Shown here in pieces: positions 10,907 through 20,628 of a stretch of 64,000 bases of DNA. The notes beneath the pieces are model-generated. The model searched no databases. It was not told the DNA's origin and was given only the letters and a program-made list of their open reading frames with translations. The stretch is taken from contig NZ_JACIEK010000005.1 in NCBI RefSeq assembly GCF_014196835.1, positions 191,521-255,520 on the forward strand, written 5' to 3'. The stretch comes from Aureimonas pseudogalii (GTDB lineage Bacteria; Pseudomonadota; Alphaproteobacteria; Rhizobiales; Rhizobiaceae). Made by a program: the position numbers and the translations under genes. Each line of letters begins with the position of its first letter. The stretch's first letter is position 1.

Positions 10907-11978
10907 CCTCTTGATGGAGCAGGATCGTCACCCCGAACAATCCCGCCGCCACGACCGGGAACCACGCCGCGACCACGGGCGGAATCACGGAATTGCTTCC
11001 CAGCGCCTGAGCCAGGAACGTGATGACGTAAAGCACGAAGCCAGCGGCGACGCCACTGACGATCAGGCGGCCCGACTGGCCGATCCGCTGGTAACGCACA
11101 GCCACCGTGGCCGCCACCAGCGCCATGGCCACGAACAGGGCCGGGCGGGCGATGAGCGCATGAAACCGCATGGCGAAGGCCTCGGCATTGTAGCCCAGAC
11201 TCCGTGCCACTTCGATCTTGCTCGCCAGCTCCCAGATCGAGATCGCCTCGGGATCGGCGAGCCGCTGCTCGATATATTCCGGCAGCAGCGTCGTCGGCAG
11301 GCGCACCATGGCCTGCTGCACGGGGGGCAGGCCGATCTGGGTCACCGTCGGGTTCTCGATCACCCAGGCGCCGTTTTCGAGCCGGGCCTGCGCGGCGTCG
11401 ATCCGCTCTCGCACGATGCCCTGGTCATTGAGGATGTAGGCGGTGACTCCGCCTAGCGTGGCGCCGCCCTGCGAGATCGCCTTGGCGCCGATGATCGACT
11501 GGATGCCTTCGCCGCTCTGGCGCAAGAACGGCGCGCGGTCGCCGAGATTGGCGGTGAAGCCCTGGTTCGAGGTCTGCAGCAACTCCGATCGGCCCTGCGC
11601 GTAGGAGGCGATCGGATTGTAGAACGCCACCGAGAGAATGCCGATCAGCAGCGAGCCGGCGATGAACGGGGCAAGGATCTGCCAGACCGAGACGCCCGAG
11701 GCGCGCGCCACCACCAGTTCCATCTTCCGGTTGAGAGAGACCAGCGTGAAGATCGACGAGAACAGGACGATGAAGGGAAAGGCCTGCTCGATGAAGGCGG
11801 GCACCCGGAGCGCGGAGATCGTCGCGATCGTCAGGAAGCCGACCTCGCCGCCGAGACCGCGGCGTGAGACCTCGATCATGTCGATGAGATAGGTGAGCGC
11901 GAAGACGGCGATGAGCGTCGAGACGAAGCTGACGACGAACCGGCGCAGGAAATAGAGGTTGAGGGTGAGCCGCGTCAT
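10899..11978 (-). CDS. lptG: LPS export ABC transporter permease LptG
   Basis: One of the two inner-membrane permeases of the LptB2FGC complex that extracts LPS for transport to the surface. The 359-residue protein belongs to the YjgP/YjgQ family. It has paired membrane helices at the N-terminus (NLYFLRRFVVSFVSTLIAVFALTYLI region), a periplasmic beta-jellyroll in the middle (about 150-240) and three or four helices at the C-terminus. As second gene of the lptF-lptG pair it is assigned LptG by order. It overlaps lptF by four bases upstream and lptD by eight downstream. Confidence 0.94.
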   Translation of the reverse strand: MTRLTLNLYFLRRFVVSFVSTLIAVFALTYLIDMIEVSRRGLGGEVGFLTIATISALRVPAFIEQAFPFIVLFSSIFTLVSLNRKMELVVARASGVSVWQILAPFIAGSLLIGILSVAFYNPIASYAQGRSELLQTSNQGFTANLGDRAPFLRQSGEGIQSIIGAKAISQGGATLGGVTAYILNDQGIVRERIDAAQARLENGAWVIENPTVTQIGLPPVQQAMVRLPTTLLPEYIEQRLADPEAISIWELASKIEVARSLGYNAEAFAMRFHALIARPALFVAMALVAATVAVRYQRIGQSGRLIVSGVAAGFVLYVITFLAQALGSNSVIPPVVAAWFPVVAAGLFGVTILLHQEDG

Positions 11979-13168
11979 GCGCCGGGCGTCCTTCCCACGA
12001 AAAAGCGCGTGGGCAGGATCCGCCAGATCGCCTGGCCGAGCCGGCGGATCGCGTCCGACGTCCAGCGCACCACGGCCATGTCCACCGGATTGACGTTACG
12101 CCAGACCAGCCAGAGGTCGAGGAGGATGGCGGAGATCGGCAGCGCGTAGACGACGCCGGCATAGGCGGCATTGTCGCTGACGAGCGACAGCGTGATGAAT
12201 CCGAGCGCCTTGAGCACGAGCGCGCCGGCGAGGCCGAGACCCATGGCGGGGCCTGCGCCCTGGCGGTTGGTGCGGGGATGGCCGGCGATGATCAGCGCCC
12301 AAAGGACGAAGGCGATGGCATACAGCCAGTCGGTGCGGCGCTGCGCCAGTTCTTCGACGAATTGGTTGGGATGCAGCTGGTAGACGCGGTCGTTGGGATC
12401 GGGATTGAGCAGGTCGCGCGTCGAGCGCTCGGACATGCGGATCCAGTCGCCCGTCTCCACCGGCCGCAGGTTGGCGAGATCGAACGCATAGGTCTGGAAT
12501 TCGATGATCGAGACGGCGCCGTCCGCGTTTGTGCGGCGATGCAGCTGCCCGTCGTCGAGCACGAGATAGGACTGGCCGAGGCGCTCCACGATCGTGGCCT
12601 CGCGCGCGAAATAGGTGAGATCGAGCGTCGGATCGCGCGTGTCGGAAAGGAAGAGGCCGCGCACGTTGGGGCCGCGCGCTTCCTCGATGCTCATCACCAG
12701 CCCGTCCTGAACCTTCTCGAACCGGCCCGGCTGGAGAAACAGGCTGATCGCGTCGGCGTTGATCGCGCGCACGCCGTTCTGGAAGGCGCTCGATGCGGCG
12801 GGCCCGACGACGTTGGAATTGAAGAGGACGATCGCCGCGCCGATGAAGCCAAGCACCAGAATCGGCTTGGCGATGACGTTGCGCGAGCCGCCGGCGGCGG
12901 CGATCACGGCGCGCTCCGAATCGGTGTTCAGCGAGTTCAGCGCCTGGATCGAGCCGATGAGGATCGCGAAAGGCAGCACGCCCGCCGCGAGATCGGGCAT
13001 CAGCATCAGCGCGATCCAGAGGATGTTGCCGGCGGCCGTCGCGCTCGTTCTCACGATGTCGAGTCGCTGCAGCACCTGCACGATCCAGACGATCAGGACG
13101 AGCGCCGCAAGCGAGCCGGCACTGAATGCCAGGGCCCGTTTGAAGATGTAGCGTTCGATCAATTTCAT
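11975..13168 (-). CDS. lptF: LPS export ABC transporter permease LptF
   Basis: Partner permease of LptG in the LPS exporter. The 397-residue protein starts MKLIERYIFKRAL, the usual YjgP/YjgQ opening. Membrane helices lie at about 14-33 and 55-75 with another before the periplasmic domain. The periplasmic domain (about 140-260) is followed by C-terminal helices. It is the first gene of the minus-strand operon lptF-lptG-lptD-surA-pdxA-rsmA and is transcribed divergently from pepA, so the operon promoter should lie in the 258-base spacer upstream. Confidence 0.94.
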   Translation of the reverse strand: MKLIERYIFKRALAFSAGSLAALVLIVWIVQVLQRLDIVRTSATAAGNILWIALMLMPDLAAGVLPFAILIGSIQALNSLNTDSERAVIAAAGGSRNVIAKPILVLGFIGAAIVLFNSNVVGPAASSAFQNGVRAINADAISLFLQPGRFEKVQDGLVMSIEEARGPNVRGLFLSDTRDPTLDLTYFAREATIVERLGQSYLVLDDGQLHRRTNADGAVSIIEFQTYAFDLANLRPVETGDWIRMSERSTRDLLNPDPNDRVYQLHPNQFVEELAQRRTDWLYAIAFVLWALIIAGHPRTNRQGAGPAMGLGLAGALVLKALGFITLSLVSDNAAYAGVVYALPISAILLDLWLVWRNVNPVDMAVVRWTSDAIRRLGQAIWRILPTRFFVGRTPGA

Positions 13169-13426
13169 CCGATGGTCGTCTCAGCAATCCTGTTCCGGCC
13201 TGCAGATCCGATCGGATGCGCGTTGGTCCGGGTCGCGCCCCGCTGCAATAGGGTGACCCAGCTTGGCTAAAGAAGGGCGAACAAGGATGGTTAGCGGTTT
13301 CTAAACGGCGAGACCACCCTTGCAATGGAGACCGCGACGCACAGTATGGGCACTCGAAGCGCCCCTGCAGCGCCCTCGGCCGTCGTGCCCTGCACGCCAA
13401 CGCAGATCGAAAGAACCGGAGACGAC

Positions 13427-14929
13427 ATGTCCGCCCAGCCGACCATTCAGTTTTCCGCCCTCGAACTTCCCGCGAGCGGTGTGCTCATGCTTCTGGCGGG
13501 CGAGGGCGGGGCGCTTGCGCCGGGGCTCCCCGCCGAGGTCGAGGAGGGCGTGCGCAAGGCCATCACGGTGGGCAAGTTCAAGGGCAAGAGCCTCGCCGTG
13601 GTCGAGGCCGCCGCGCCGCCGGCCTCGCCGTTCGACCGCATCGTCGTCATCGGCACGAAGGGCGAGTCGGACTTCGGCGAGGAGGACTGGCTGAAGCTCG
13701 GCGGCACGATCGCCGCGCGCGCCAAGGGCGCCGAGCGCGTGACGGTCTGGACCGACGGCGCGGCGAAGCCCGCCACGGCGAAGGACATCGCGACGATCGG
13801 TCTCGGCATCCTGCTGCGCTCCTACAAGTTCGATCGCTACAAGACGAAGAAGACCGGTGCCGGCGAGGACGATGCAAGCGCCGACTCAGCGCTGACCGTG
13901 ACGCTCGCGACGGCCGATCCTGCAGCAGCCGAGACGGCCTTCGCAGTGGCGCAGGCGGTAGCCGAGGGCGTGACGCTCGCGCGCGATCTCGTGAACGAGC
14001 CGACGAACGTCCTGACCACTACCGAATATGCCGACCGCGTCGCGGCGCTGTCGTCGCTTGGTCTCGACGTCGAGATCCTCGACGAGCCGGTGATGCGCGA
14101 GCTAAAGATGTTCGCGCTGCTCGGCGTCGCGCAGGGTTCGCCCATGCCGCCGCGCCTCTGCATCATGCGCTGGAACGGCGGCGCGGATGGCGAGGCGCCG
14201 GTCGCCTTCGTCGGCAAGGGCGTCGTCTTCGACACCGGCGGCGTGTCGATCAAGCCGGCGGCCGGCATGGAGGACATGAAGGGCGACATGGGCGGCTCGG
14301 CGGCCGTCGTCGGCCTCATGTCGACGCTGGCGCGGCGCAAGGCCAAGGTCAACGTGATCGGCGTGATCGGGCTGGTAGAGAACTCCGTCGACGGCAACGC
14401 CCAGCGCCCCGGCGACATCGTCACCGCCATGTCGGGCACCACGATCGAGGTGCTGAACACCGACGCCGAAGGACGTCTCGTGCTGGCTGACGCGCTCTGG
14501 TACACGCAGGAGCGCTTCAAGCCGCAGTTCATGGTCAATCTCGCGACGCTCACCGGCGCGATCATCGTGGCGCTCGGCAGCGAGCACGCCGGGCTCTTCT
14601 CGAACGACGACACGCTCTCGCAGCGCCTGACCGAGGCCGGGCTCGCCACCGGCGAGAAGGTGTGGCGCATGCCGCTCGGGCCCGTCTACGACAAGATGAT
14701 CGAGGGCAAGTTCGCCGACATCAAGAATGTCGGCAACGGCCGGGCCGCCGGGTCGATCATGGCGGCGCAGTTCCTGCAGCGCTTCGTCAACAAGGTGCCT
14801 TGGGCCCATCTCGACGTCGCCGGCACCGCGATGGGCTCGCCGGCCAACGAGTACAACCAGTCCTGGGCCTCGGGGTATGGCGTACGGCTTCTCGATCGCT
14901 TGGTGGCCGACCACTACGAGTCGCGCTGA
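13427..14929 (+). CDS. pepA: Leucyl aminopeptidase (M17 family)
   Basis: Cytosolic two-metal aminopeptidase that releases N-terminal residues from peptides; relatives also bind DNA. The 500-residue protein contains the M17 signature NTDAEGRL at 344-351. The metal and catalytic residues are in place: Lys264, Asp269, Lys276, Asp287, Asp346, Glu348 and Arg350. I start at the ATG at 13427 (MSAQPTIQF), since the upstream in-frame extension is not protein-like. It is divergent from lptF and followed ten bases later by holC, an arrangement common in alphaproteobacteria. A weak promoter-like pair, TTGCAA and CAGTAT, lies at 13320-13347. Confidence 0.95.
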   Translation: MSAQPTIQFSALELPASGVLMLLAGEGGALAPGLPAEVEEGVRKAITVGKFKGKSLAVVEAAAPPASPFDRIVVIGTKGESDFGEEDWLKLGGTIAARAKGAERVTVWTDGAAKPATAKDIATIGLGILLRSYKFDRYKTKKTGAGEDDASADSALTVTLATADPAAAETAFAVAQAVAEGVTLARDLVNEPTNVLTTTEYADRVAALSSLGLDVEILDEPVMRELKMFALLGVAQGSPMPPRLCIMRWNGGADGEAPVAFVGKGVVFDTGGVSIKPAAGMEDMKGDMGGSAAVVGLMSTLARRKAKVNVIGVIGLVENSVDGNAQRPGDIVTAMSGTTIEVLNTDAEGRLVLADALWYTQERFKPQFMVNLATLTGAIIVALGSEHAGLFSNDDTLSQRLTEAGLATGEKVWRMPLGPVYDKMIEGKFADIKNVGNGRAAGSIMAAQFLQRFVNKVPWAHLDVAGTAMGSPANEYNQSWASGYGVRLLDRLVADHYESR

Positions 14930-14939
14930 CCGGACGGAG

Positions 14940-15392
14940 ATGGCCGAGGTTCTCTTCTACCATCTGACGGAAAGCCGTCTTGAGGAGGCCCTCCCGGACC
15001 TCCTCGAACGCTCGCTCGCGCGCGGCTGGCGTGTCGTCGTCCAGTCGATGACGACGGAACGGCGCGACGCGCTGGACCATCACCTCTGGGTCTATCGCGA
15101 CGATGCCTTCCTGCCGCACGGGACAGACGGCGATGCCAGCGGCGCGATGCAGCCCATTCTGCTTACGGTCGAACCCGACCAGCGCGCCAACGACCCGCAG
15201 GTGCGCTTCCTCGTCGATGGGGCCGTGCCCGCGTCACTGGAAGGCTACGTGCGTGGCGTCTATCTCTTCGATGGGCACGACGAGACGCAGCTTGCGGTCG
15301 CCCGCGAACGCTGGACGGCAGAGAAATCCGCCGGTCATGCCGTTACCTACTGGCAGCAGTCGGAGAATCGGCGTTGGCTGAAGAAGGCGTGA
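14940..15392 (+). CDS. holC: DNA polymerase III chi subunit
   Basis: Chi links the clamp loader to single-strand binding protein at the replication fork. The 150-residue protein begins AEVLFYHLTES, the chi family opening. It continues with the RGWRVVVQ and LDHHLWVYRDDAFLPHG blocks that match the HolC fold. It follows pepA by ten bases, the same pepA-holC pairing seen in E. coli. Its last 50 bases overlap the 3' end of the oppositely oriented hydrolase gene. Confidence 0.93.
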   Translation: MAEVLFYHLTESRLEEALPDLLERSLARGWRVVVQSMTTERRDALDHHLWVYRDDAFLPHGTDGDASGAMQPILLTVEPDQRANDPQVRFLVDGAVPASLEGYVRGVYLFDGHDETQLAVARERWTAEKSAGHAVTYWQQSENRRWLKKA

Positions 15393-16242
15393 GGGCGTCG
15401 GGCTCGGCAGACCCCGCAAAACCCGCGACGAGCGTGTCGTCGGCCGTACCGAGCTCGTCCGGCTGGTCGAGAAAGGCGAGTACCGCCGAGGCGTAGCCTT
15501 CGGGATCCTCCAGCGGTGCGGAATGGCCGACATCGGGCAGGATCACGAGCTTGGCGCCGGGGATCGTCGCGGCCATGTACTCGGTGTGGCGGCGGCTGAT
15601 GGCCTCGTCGTGGTCGCCGATCACCACTTCGGTGGGTACGCGGATCGAGGCGAGATCCGCGGCCGTGAAGTTCGGCTCGTTCGCCCAGAGGGCGTGGATC
15701 TCGTCGGCGACGTCGTCGTAGTGGCGCAACTCCGGCACCACGGCCGTGGCGGCGTCGTAATGCTTGACGCCGTCCGGCGAGGCGTTGGCCGCCTGCACGA
15801 ACAGGCGGGACAGCCGCTCCGGATGCTTGATCGCGATGTCGAGGCCGATGATGCCGCCGTCGCTCCACCCGACGAGCGCCGTCTTGTCGATGCCGAGGCG
15901 ATCGAGAAGCTTCAGGTAATCGTCGGCCATCAGGTCATAGGTGATGGGCGCGTCGGTGCGCGTCGAGCGGCCTTGGCCACGACTGTCGGCGAGAATGACC
16001 TCGTGATCGAGCGCCAGCGCGTCGAGCTGCGCGCGCCAGACGCGGGAATCGGACAAGCCTCCGTGAATCAGCAGGACCGGCGAGCCGCTTCCGTAGACGC
16101 GGAAGAACATCCGGATGTCGTTGACGTCGGCAAAGCCGATCTGGTCGGGCTGCAACTCGGGGGCGAAGGCCGACACATGGTGAGATCCCGTACCGAGAAC
16201 GAGGCAGACGGCGAGACCGAGACCCGCAACCGAACGATGCAT
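15343..16242 (-). CDS. Exported alpha/beta hydrolase
   Basis: Serine hydrolase of unknown substrate, probably exported. The 299-residue precursor has a hydrophobic N-terminal segment (about 5-25, ending VSA) suggestive of a signal peptide. An alpha/beta hydrolase core follows, with oxyanion region LLIHGGLSDS, nucleophile elbow GWSDGG (Ser127), an acid in GDHDE (Asp210 or Asp212) and His240 in VGHSAPLED. The acidic, Ala/Ser-rich tail after about residue 265 looks unstructured. Part of it is encoded antisense to the end of holC, a 50-base convergent overlap. The family includes esterases, lactonases and epoxide hydrolases, so substrate cannot be called. Confidence 0.85.
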   Translation of the reverse strand: MHRSVAGLGLAVCLVLGTGSHHVSAFAPELQPDQIGFADVNDIRMFFRVYGSGSPVLLIHGGLSDSRVWRAQLDALALDHEVILADSRGQGRSTRTDAPITYDLMADDYLKLLDRLGIDKTALVGWSDGGIIGLDIAIKHPERLSRLFVQAANASPDGVKHYDAATAVVPELRHYDDVADEIHALWANEPNFTAADLASIRVPTEVVIGDHDEAISRRHTEYMAATIPGAKLVILPDVGHSAPLEDPEGYASAVLAFLDQPDELGTADDTLVAGFAGSAEPDALTPSSANADSPTAASR

Positions 16243-16381
16243 CCGGACTCTCCACCTTCGCGGGCGCCGCAGAGCGCCGGGCCAGAAACCTTGGCCCGCC
16301 GACTTTAGTTCCGCGCTCCGAGTGCCGCAATCGCGAGCACTGGCAAACCCTGCTAAATTTTCGGCAAGGTGGGCGTGGTCT

Positions 16382-18286
16382 CTATTCGGCGGCCATGGCC
16401 TCGTCGTGTTCGGTGGTGAATTCGAGCCACTCGCCTTCGGCCTTCGAGAGGGTCTTCTCGGCGCTCGCCTTCTGCTTCGAAAGGTCCGCGGCCTTGGCCG
16501 GTTCCTTCGTGTAGAGCAGGGGGTCGCCGAGCTTCTCGTCGAAGTCGGCGATCGTCTTCTGCAGGCGCGTGATCTGGATCTCCAGCGTCGAGATCTTCTT
16601 CTTGAGCGGCTTCAGCGCCTCGCGCCGCTCGGCCGCGACGCGGCGCTGATCGACCTTCGAGAGCGTCGGCGCGGCGTCGACCACCGTCACCGCCTCGCCT
16701 TGGTTGCCCCCGCCAGCGCGCCCGCCCGAGAGGATCAGCTTCTTGTAGTCCTCGAGATCGCCGTCGTAGCGCGACACCGTGCCGTCGCCGACGATCCACA
16801 GCCGGTCCATCGTCGCCTCGACCATATGCCGGTCGTGGCTGATGAGGATCACGGCGCCAGGATAGTCGTTGAGGGCGCGCACGAGGCTCTCGCGTGCCTC
16901 GATGTCCAAATGGTTCGTCGGCTCGTCGAGGATCAGCACGTTCGGTGCGTCGATCGTCGCGAGACCCATCAGGAGGCGCGCCTTCTCGCCTCCAGACAGG
17001 CTGTCGGCCACCGTGTCCATCTTCTGCGTCGGCAGGCCCATCTGCGCCACGCGCGAGCGCACGCGCGATTCCGGGGCGTCCGGCATGAAGCGGCGCACGT
17101 GCTGCACGGCCGTCTCGTTCGGGCGCAGGTCGTCGATCTGGTGCTGCGCGAACATCGCGATCTTGATGCCGGGCGCCCGCGTGATCTGGCCGGACTGCTC
17201 CTTCAGCCGCTCGGCGAGGAGCTTGGCGAAGGTCGACTTGCCGTTGCCGTTGGCGCCGAGCAGCGCGATGCGGTCGTCGGCGTCGATGCGCAGGTTCAGG
17301 CCGCGCAGGATCGAACGCTCGGCGCTGTAGCCGACCGAGACGTTTTCCATGCGGATGATCGGCGAGGCCAGCGCCTTTTCGGGCTCGGGAAACACGAAGG
17401 GCGTGACGTTCTCCTCGACGATGGCGGCGAGCGGCTGCATGCGCTCCAGCGCCTTGAGGCGCGACTGCGCCTGCCGGGCCTTCGAGGCTTTGGCGCGGAA
17501 GCGCTCGACGAAGGCCTCCATGTGCTTGCGCTCGGCCGTCTGCTTGACGATCGCCTTCGACAGAAGCTCCATCTTCTCGGCGCGCTGGCGCTCGAAGCTG
17601 TCGTAGTCGCCGCGATAGAAGACGAGCTTCTTCTGGTCGAGATGGATGATGGCGTTGACGGCGTTGTTGAGGACGTCGCGGTCGTGGCTGATGATCAGCA
17701 CGGTGTAGGGATAGCGGGCGACGAAGCTTTCGAGCCAGAGCGTGCCTTCGAGGTCGAGATAGTTGGTGGGCTCGTCGAGCAGCAGCAGGTCGGGCCGCGA
17801 GAACAGAACTGCCGCGAGCGCCACGCGCATGCGCCAGCCGCCCGAGAAGGAAGAGACCGGCCGCGCCTGCGCGGCGGCGTCGAAGCCGAGACCGTCGAGA
17901 ATCGAGGCGGCGCGCGCTTCGGCCGAATGGCTCTCGATGTCGGCGAGGCGCATGTGGATGTCGGAGATCCGGCTCGGATCGGTCGCCGTCTCGGCTTCGG
18001 CCAGCAGCGCCACGCGCTCCTCGTCGGCCTGCAGCACGATCTCCAGCAGCGAATCCTCGGTGCCCGGCGCCTCCTGCGCCACCTGCCCGATGCGCAGGTT
18101 CTTCGGATAGGAGACGTTGCCCGTCTCGGAGGCGAGATCGCCGGTGATCACCCGGAACAGCGTCGACTTGCCCGCCCCGTTGCGACCCACGAGCCCGGCC
18201 TTCGTGCCGGTGGGGATCGACAGCGTCGCGTGGTCGATGAGAAGGCGCCCGGCGACGCGAGCGGACAGGTCGTTGATCTGAAGCAT
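16382..18286 (-). CDS. ABC-F family ATPase (translation factor type)
   Basis: Soluble tandem ATPase without membrane domains; ABC-F relatives (Uup, YheS, EttA) act at the ribosome E-site. The 634-residue protein has two nucleotide-binding domains. The first P-loop GRNGAGKST is at 34-42 with signature SFSGGW and LLLDEPTNYLDLE. The second has P-loop GANGNGKST, signature LSGGEK and LILDEPTNHLDIE. A linker rich in charged residues joins them, and a C-terminal coiled coil (last ~90 residues, Lys/Glu-rich) follows, as in Uup/YheS. The frame is open far upstream, but MLQINDLSARV at 18286 is the family start. Confidence 0.93.
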   Translation of the reverse strand: MLQINDLSARVAGRLLIDHATLSIPTGTKAGLVGRNGAGKSTLFRVITGDLASETGNVSYPKNLRIGQVAQEAPGTEDSLLEIVLQADEERVALLAEAETATDPSRISDIHMRLADIESHSAEARAASILDGLGFDAAAQARPVSSFSGGWRMRVALAAVLFSRPDLLLLDEPTNYLDLEGTLWLESFVARYPYTVLIISHDRDVLNNAVNAIIHLDQKKLVFYRGDYDSFERQRAEKMELLSKAIVKQTAERKHMEAFVERFRAKASKARQAQSRLKALERMQPLAAIVEENVTPFVFPEPEKALASPIIRMENVSVGYSAERSILRGLNLRIDADDRIALLGANGNGKSTFAKLLAERLKEQSGQITRAPGIKIAMFAQHQIDDLRPNETAVQHVRRFMPDAPESRVRSRVAQMGLPTQKMDTVADSLSGGEKARLLMGLATIDAPNVLILDEPTNHLDIEARESLVRALNDYPGAVILISHDRHMVEATMDRLWIVGDGTVSRYDGDLEDYKKLILSGGRAGGGNQGEAVTVVDAAPTLSKVDQRRVAAERREALKPLKKKISTLEIQITRLQKTIADFDEKLGDPLLYTKEPAKAADLSKQKASAEKTLSKAEGEWLEFTTEHDEAMAAE

Positions 18287-18586
18287 GGAAGGCTTTTGGC
18301 ATGTTTGGTCGCACGACGAAAGTGCACTGCAATCCGGCTGTTTCCGCCTCGGTCCGAATACGGGCGAGACCCGGTCCCTGCCGTCACCCTCGTGGCCTGC
18401 CGGGACCGCGTCGACCTGCCCACGCTGCCGCGTCGTCGGCATGTCGCATGGTCGGCTGACGAGCGAAGCTGGCCTTCGGCGTTCTGCCGGGCCGGCCTGT
18501 CGACCTGCGTCGGCAGGCTTGTCGTAGGGCGCAGGGTGGGAGAAGGTCGCCGCGTTCCATGATGATGCGAATTGAAGGCAGGCGGC
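18287..18586. other. Divergent spacer between ABC-F and GST genes
   Basis: Exactly 300 bases separate two divergently read genes. The reverse frame is open throughout only because of GC bias, and its translation is Arg/Pro-rich and not protein-like. Promoters for both genes should be here, but I could not find a convincing -35/-10 pair. AGGCAGGCGG near 18577-18586 can serve as the ribosome binding site of the GST gene. Confidence 0.5.
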
Positions 18587-19282
18587 ATGACCATTGCGCT
18601 CTACGATCTCGTCGGCGAGGATGCCGGCCGGCCCTTCTCGCCCCACTGCTGGAAGGTGCGGATGGCCCTTGCGCACAAGGGGCTCGAAGCGGACGCTGTG
18701 CCGACCCGCTTCGTCGAGGTCGCCAGCGTCGAAGGCGGCACGGACCGCACGGTGCCGGTGATCCGCGACGGCGACAGCGTGGTGCAGGACAGTTTCGCCA
18801 TCGCCGAATATCTCGACGACCGCTACCCCGACCGTCCCGCGCTGTTCGGCCAGCCCGGCGGGCGCGGGCTCGCTCGCTTCGTAGAAGGCTGGTCGCAGCG
18901 CACGATCCATCCCTTCATCGCCTCGGTCGCGATCCTCGACATTCATGCCATGCTCGACGACGAGAACCGCCGCTTCTTCCGCGAGAGCCGGGAAGGGCGC
19001 TCGGGCCGACCGCTGGAGGCGATGCAGGACGGGCGCACGCCGGAGAGGCTCGCGGAGTTTGGCAAGGCGCTGGAGCCGCTGCGCGCGACCTTGAAGCGCC
19101 AGCCCTTCCTCGCCGGAGACGCGCCGATGTTTGCCGACTACATCGTCTTCGGCGCCTTCCAATGGCTGCGGATCGCCTCGCCCTTCGTTGTCCTTGAAGG
19201 GTCGGACCCGGTGGCCCAGTGGTTCGAGCGCTGCCTCGACCTGCATGGCGGGCTCGGGCGATCGGTGCCGGCGGCGGTCTGA
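18587..19282 (+). CDS. Glutathione S-transferase family protein
   Basis: Probable glutathione transferase with unknown substrate. The 231-residue protein has an N-terminal thioredoxin-like domain (about 1-80) starting with a beta strand ALYDL and FSPHCWKVRMALAHKG. The glutathione-binding VPVIRDG and QDSFAIAEYLDDRYP follow. An all-helical C-terminal domain contains PFLAGDAPMFADYIVFGAFQW. It is preceded by a 300-base spacer and followed by ndk. It is not closely similar to the second GST at 24.9 kb, so the two are not a recent duplication. Confidence 0.88.
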   Translation: MTIALYDLVGEDAGRPFSPHCWKVRMALAHKGLEADAVPTRFVEVASVEGGTDRTVPVIRDGDSVVQDSFAIAEYLDDRYPDRPALFGQPGGRGLARFVEGWSQRTIHPFIASVAILDIHAMLDDENRRFFRESREGRSGRPLEAMQDGRTPERLAEFGKALEPLRATLKRQPFLAGDAPMFADYIVFGAFQWLRIASPFVVLEGSDPVAQWFERCLDLHGGLGRSVPAAV

Positions 19283-19307
19283 TCCCTTGACCCGGCCGAT
19301 GGCGGCC

Positions 19308-19336
19308 TTGCTGACGGCGGGGGGCGCCGCTATAGA
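19308..19336 (+). promoter_or_regulatory. Candidate ndk promoter
   Basis: TTGCTG at 19308-19313 and TATAGA at 19331-19336 are separated by exactly 17 bases in the spacer between the GST gene and ndk. They would give a leader of about 30 bases, with AAGGAA just before the ATG. The good -10 match in a GC-rich background makes this one of the better promoter candidates in the window. Confidence 0.5.
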
Positions 19337-19372
19337 GCGCCCACCCTCCCGAACCATCAAGGAACAGAGCCG

Positions 19373-19795
<423 letters not shown>

Positions 19796-19824
19796 TCCCG
19801 AGCGATCCTCGGAATGCCTGATGG

Positions 19825-19853
19825 GGCCGCTCTCGAAGGGGAGCGGCCTTTTT
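19825..19853 (+). terminator. Rho-independent terminator after ndk
   Basis: A GC-rich inverted repeat, GGCCGCTC and GAGCGGCC (19825-19832 and 19841-19848), with an eight-base loop, is followed by TTTTT. It lies 30 bases after the ndk stop and just before the convergent moaE end, so it can separate the two units. Confidence 0.85.
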
Positions 19854-19861
19854 CGTGGGTC

Positions 19862-20320
19862 TCAGAGCCGATGCCAGCGGTCCGCCGCGTGGTCGTCGGT
19901 GTCCTTCGCCTCCACCCAGCCGCCGGTGGTGCCGTCCACGAGATGCTCGCGCTTCCAGAAGGGGGCCTTCGTCTTCATGAAGTCCATGACGAAGGACGCC
20001 GCCTCGAAGGCCGCGCCGCGATGGGCCGAGGCGCAGGCGACGAAGACGATTTCCTCGCCCGGCAACACTTTGCCGAAGCGGTGGATGCAGCGAACGCTCG
20101 ACAGGGCCCAGCGCTCGGTGGCCTCCTGCGCGATGCGCGCGATCGCGCGTTCGGCCATGCCCGGATAGTGCTCGAGTTCGAGCGCAGCGAGCGTGCCGCC
20201 CTCGTCGCGGCAATAGCCCGCGAAGGTGACCACCGCGCCGGCCTCGCCGCCCGGTGCGGCGTCGCGCGTCTCAGCGCCGATGTCGATGCGCTCGGCCTGC
20301 ACCGAGACGGAGACCGCCAC
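19862..20320 (-). CDS. moaE: Molybdopterin synthase catalytic subunit MoaE
   Basis: Large subunit of molybdopterin synthase, which converts precursor Z (cPMP) to molybdopterin using sulfur carried by MoaD. The 152-residue protein shows the MoaE hallmarks: a central FAGYCRDEGG segment, RIAQEATERWALSSVRCIHRFGKVLPGEEIVFVACASAHRG in family order, and the C-terminal KTKAPFWKRE motif containing the conserved lysines. It lies four bases after moaD on the same strand. The cofactor would serve the molybdoenzyme encoded at 28.3-30.4 kb. Confidence 0.95.
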   Translation of the reverse strand: MAVSVSVQAERIDIGAETRDAAPGGEAGAVVTFAGYCRDEGGTLAALELEHYPGMAERAIARIAQEATERWALSSVRCIHRFGKVLPGEEIVFVACASAHRGAAFEAASFVMDFMKTKAPFWKREHLVDGTTGGWVEAKDTDDHAADRWHRL

Positions 20321-20324
20321 CGGG

Positions 20325-20576
20325 TCAGCCGCCCGTCATCGGCGGGAAGATCGCCACTTCGCGGCAATCGCCGATCGGCTGCGAATGTTCGACATGCTCC
20401 TGGTCGAGCGCGACGCGGACGATCTCGGGCGCCTGCAGCGCGGCGTCGTAGTTCTCGCCGCGGCCCTTGAGCCAGTGGAGGAGGTCGCTGACGGTGACAA
20501 GCCCGGCGGGGAGGGCGACCTCTTCCTCGGGTATTCCGACGCGCTCGCGCACCCAGGCGAAATAGACGATCTTCAT
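20325..20576 (-). CDS. moaD: Molybdopterin synthase sulfur carrier subunit MoaD
   Basis: Ubiquitin-like sulfur carrier whose C-terminal glycine is adenylated by MoeB and thiocarboxylated, then donates sulfur to precursor Z on MoaE. The 83-residue protein begins MKIVYFAWVRERVG and ends in the required double glycine (PPMTGG). Its stop is four bases before the moaE start. It is downstream of pgsA, in the uvrC-pgsA-moaD-moaE order common in Hyphomicrobiales. Confidence 0.95.
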   Translation of the reverse strand: MKIVYFAWVRERVGIPEEEVALPAGLVTVSDLLHWLKGRGENYDAALQAPEIVRVALDQEHVEHSQPIGDCREVAIFPPMTGG

Positions 20577-20628
20577 CCTGCAGCCTCCGTCCCGGCGATG
20601 GTCGTCTCCGGCCCTTTCGGCCGCGACC

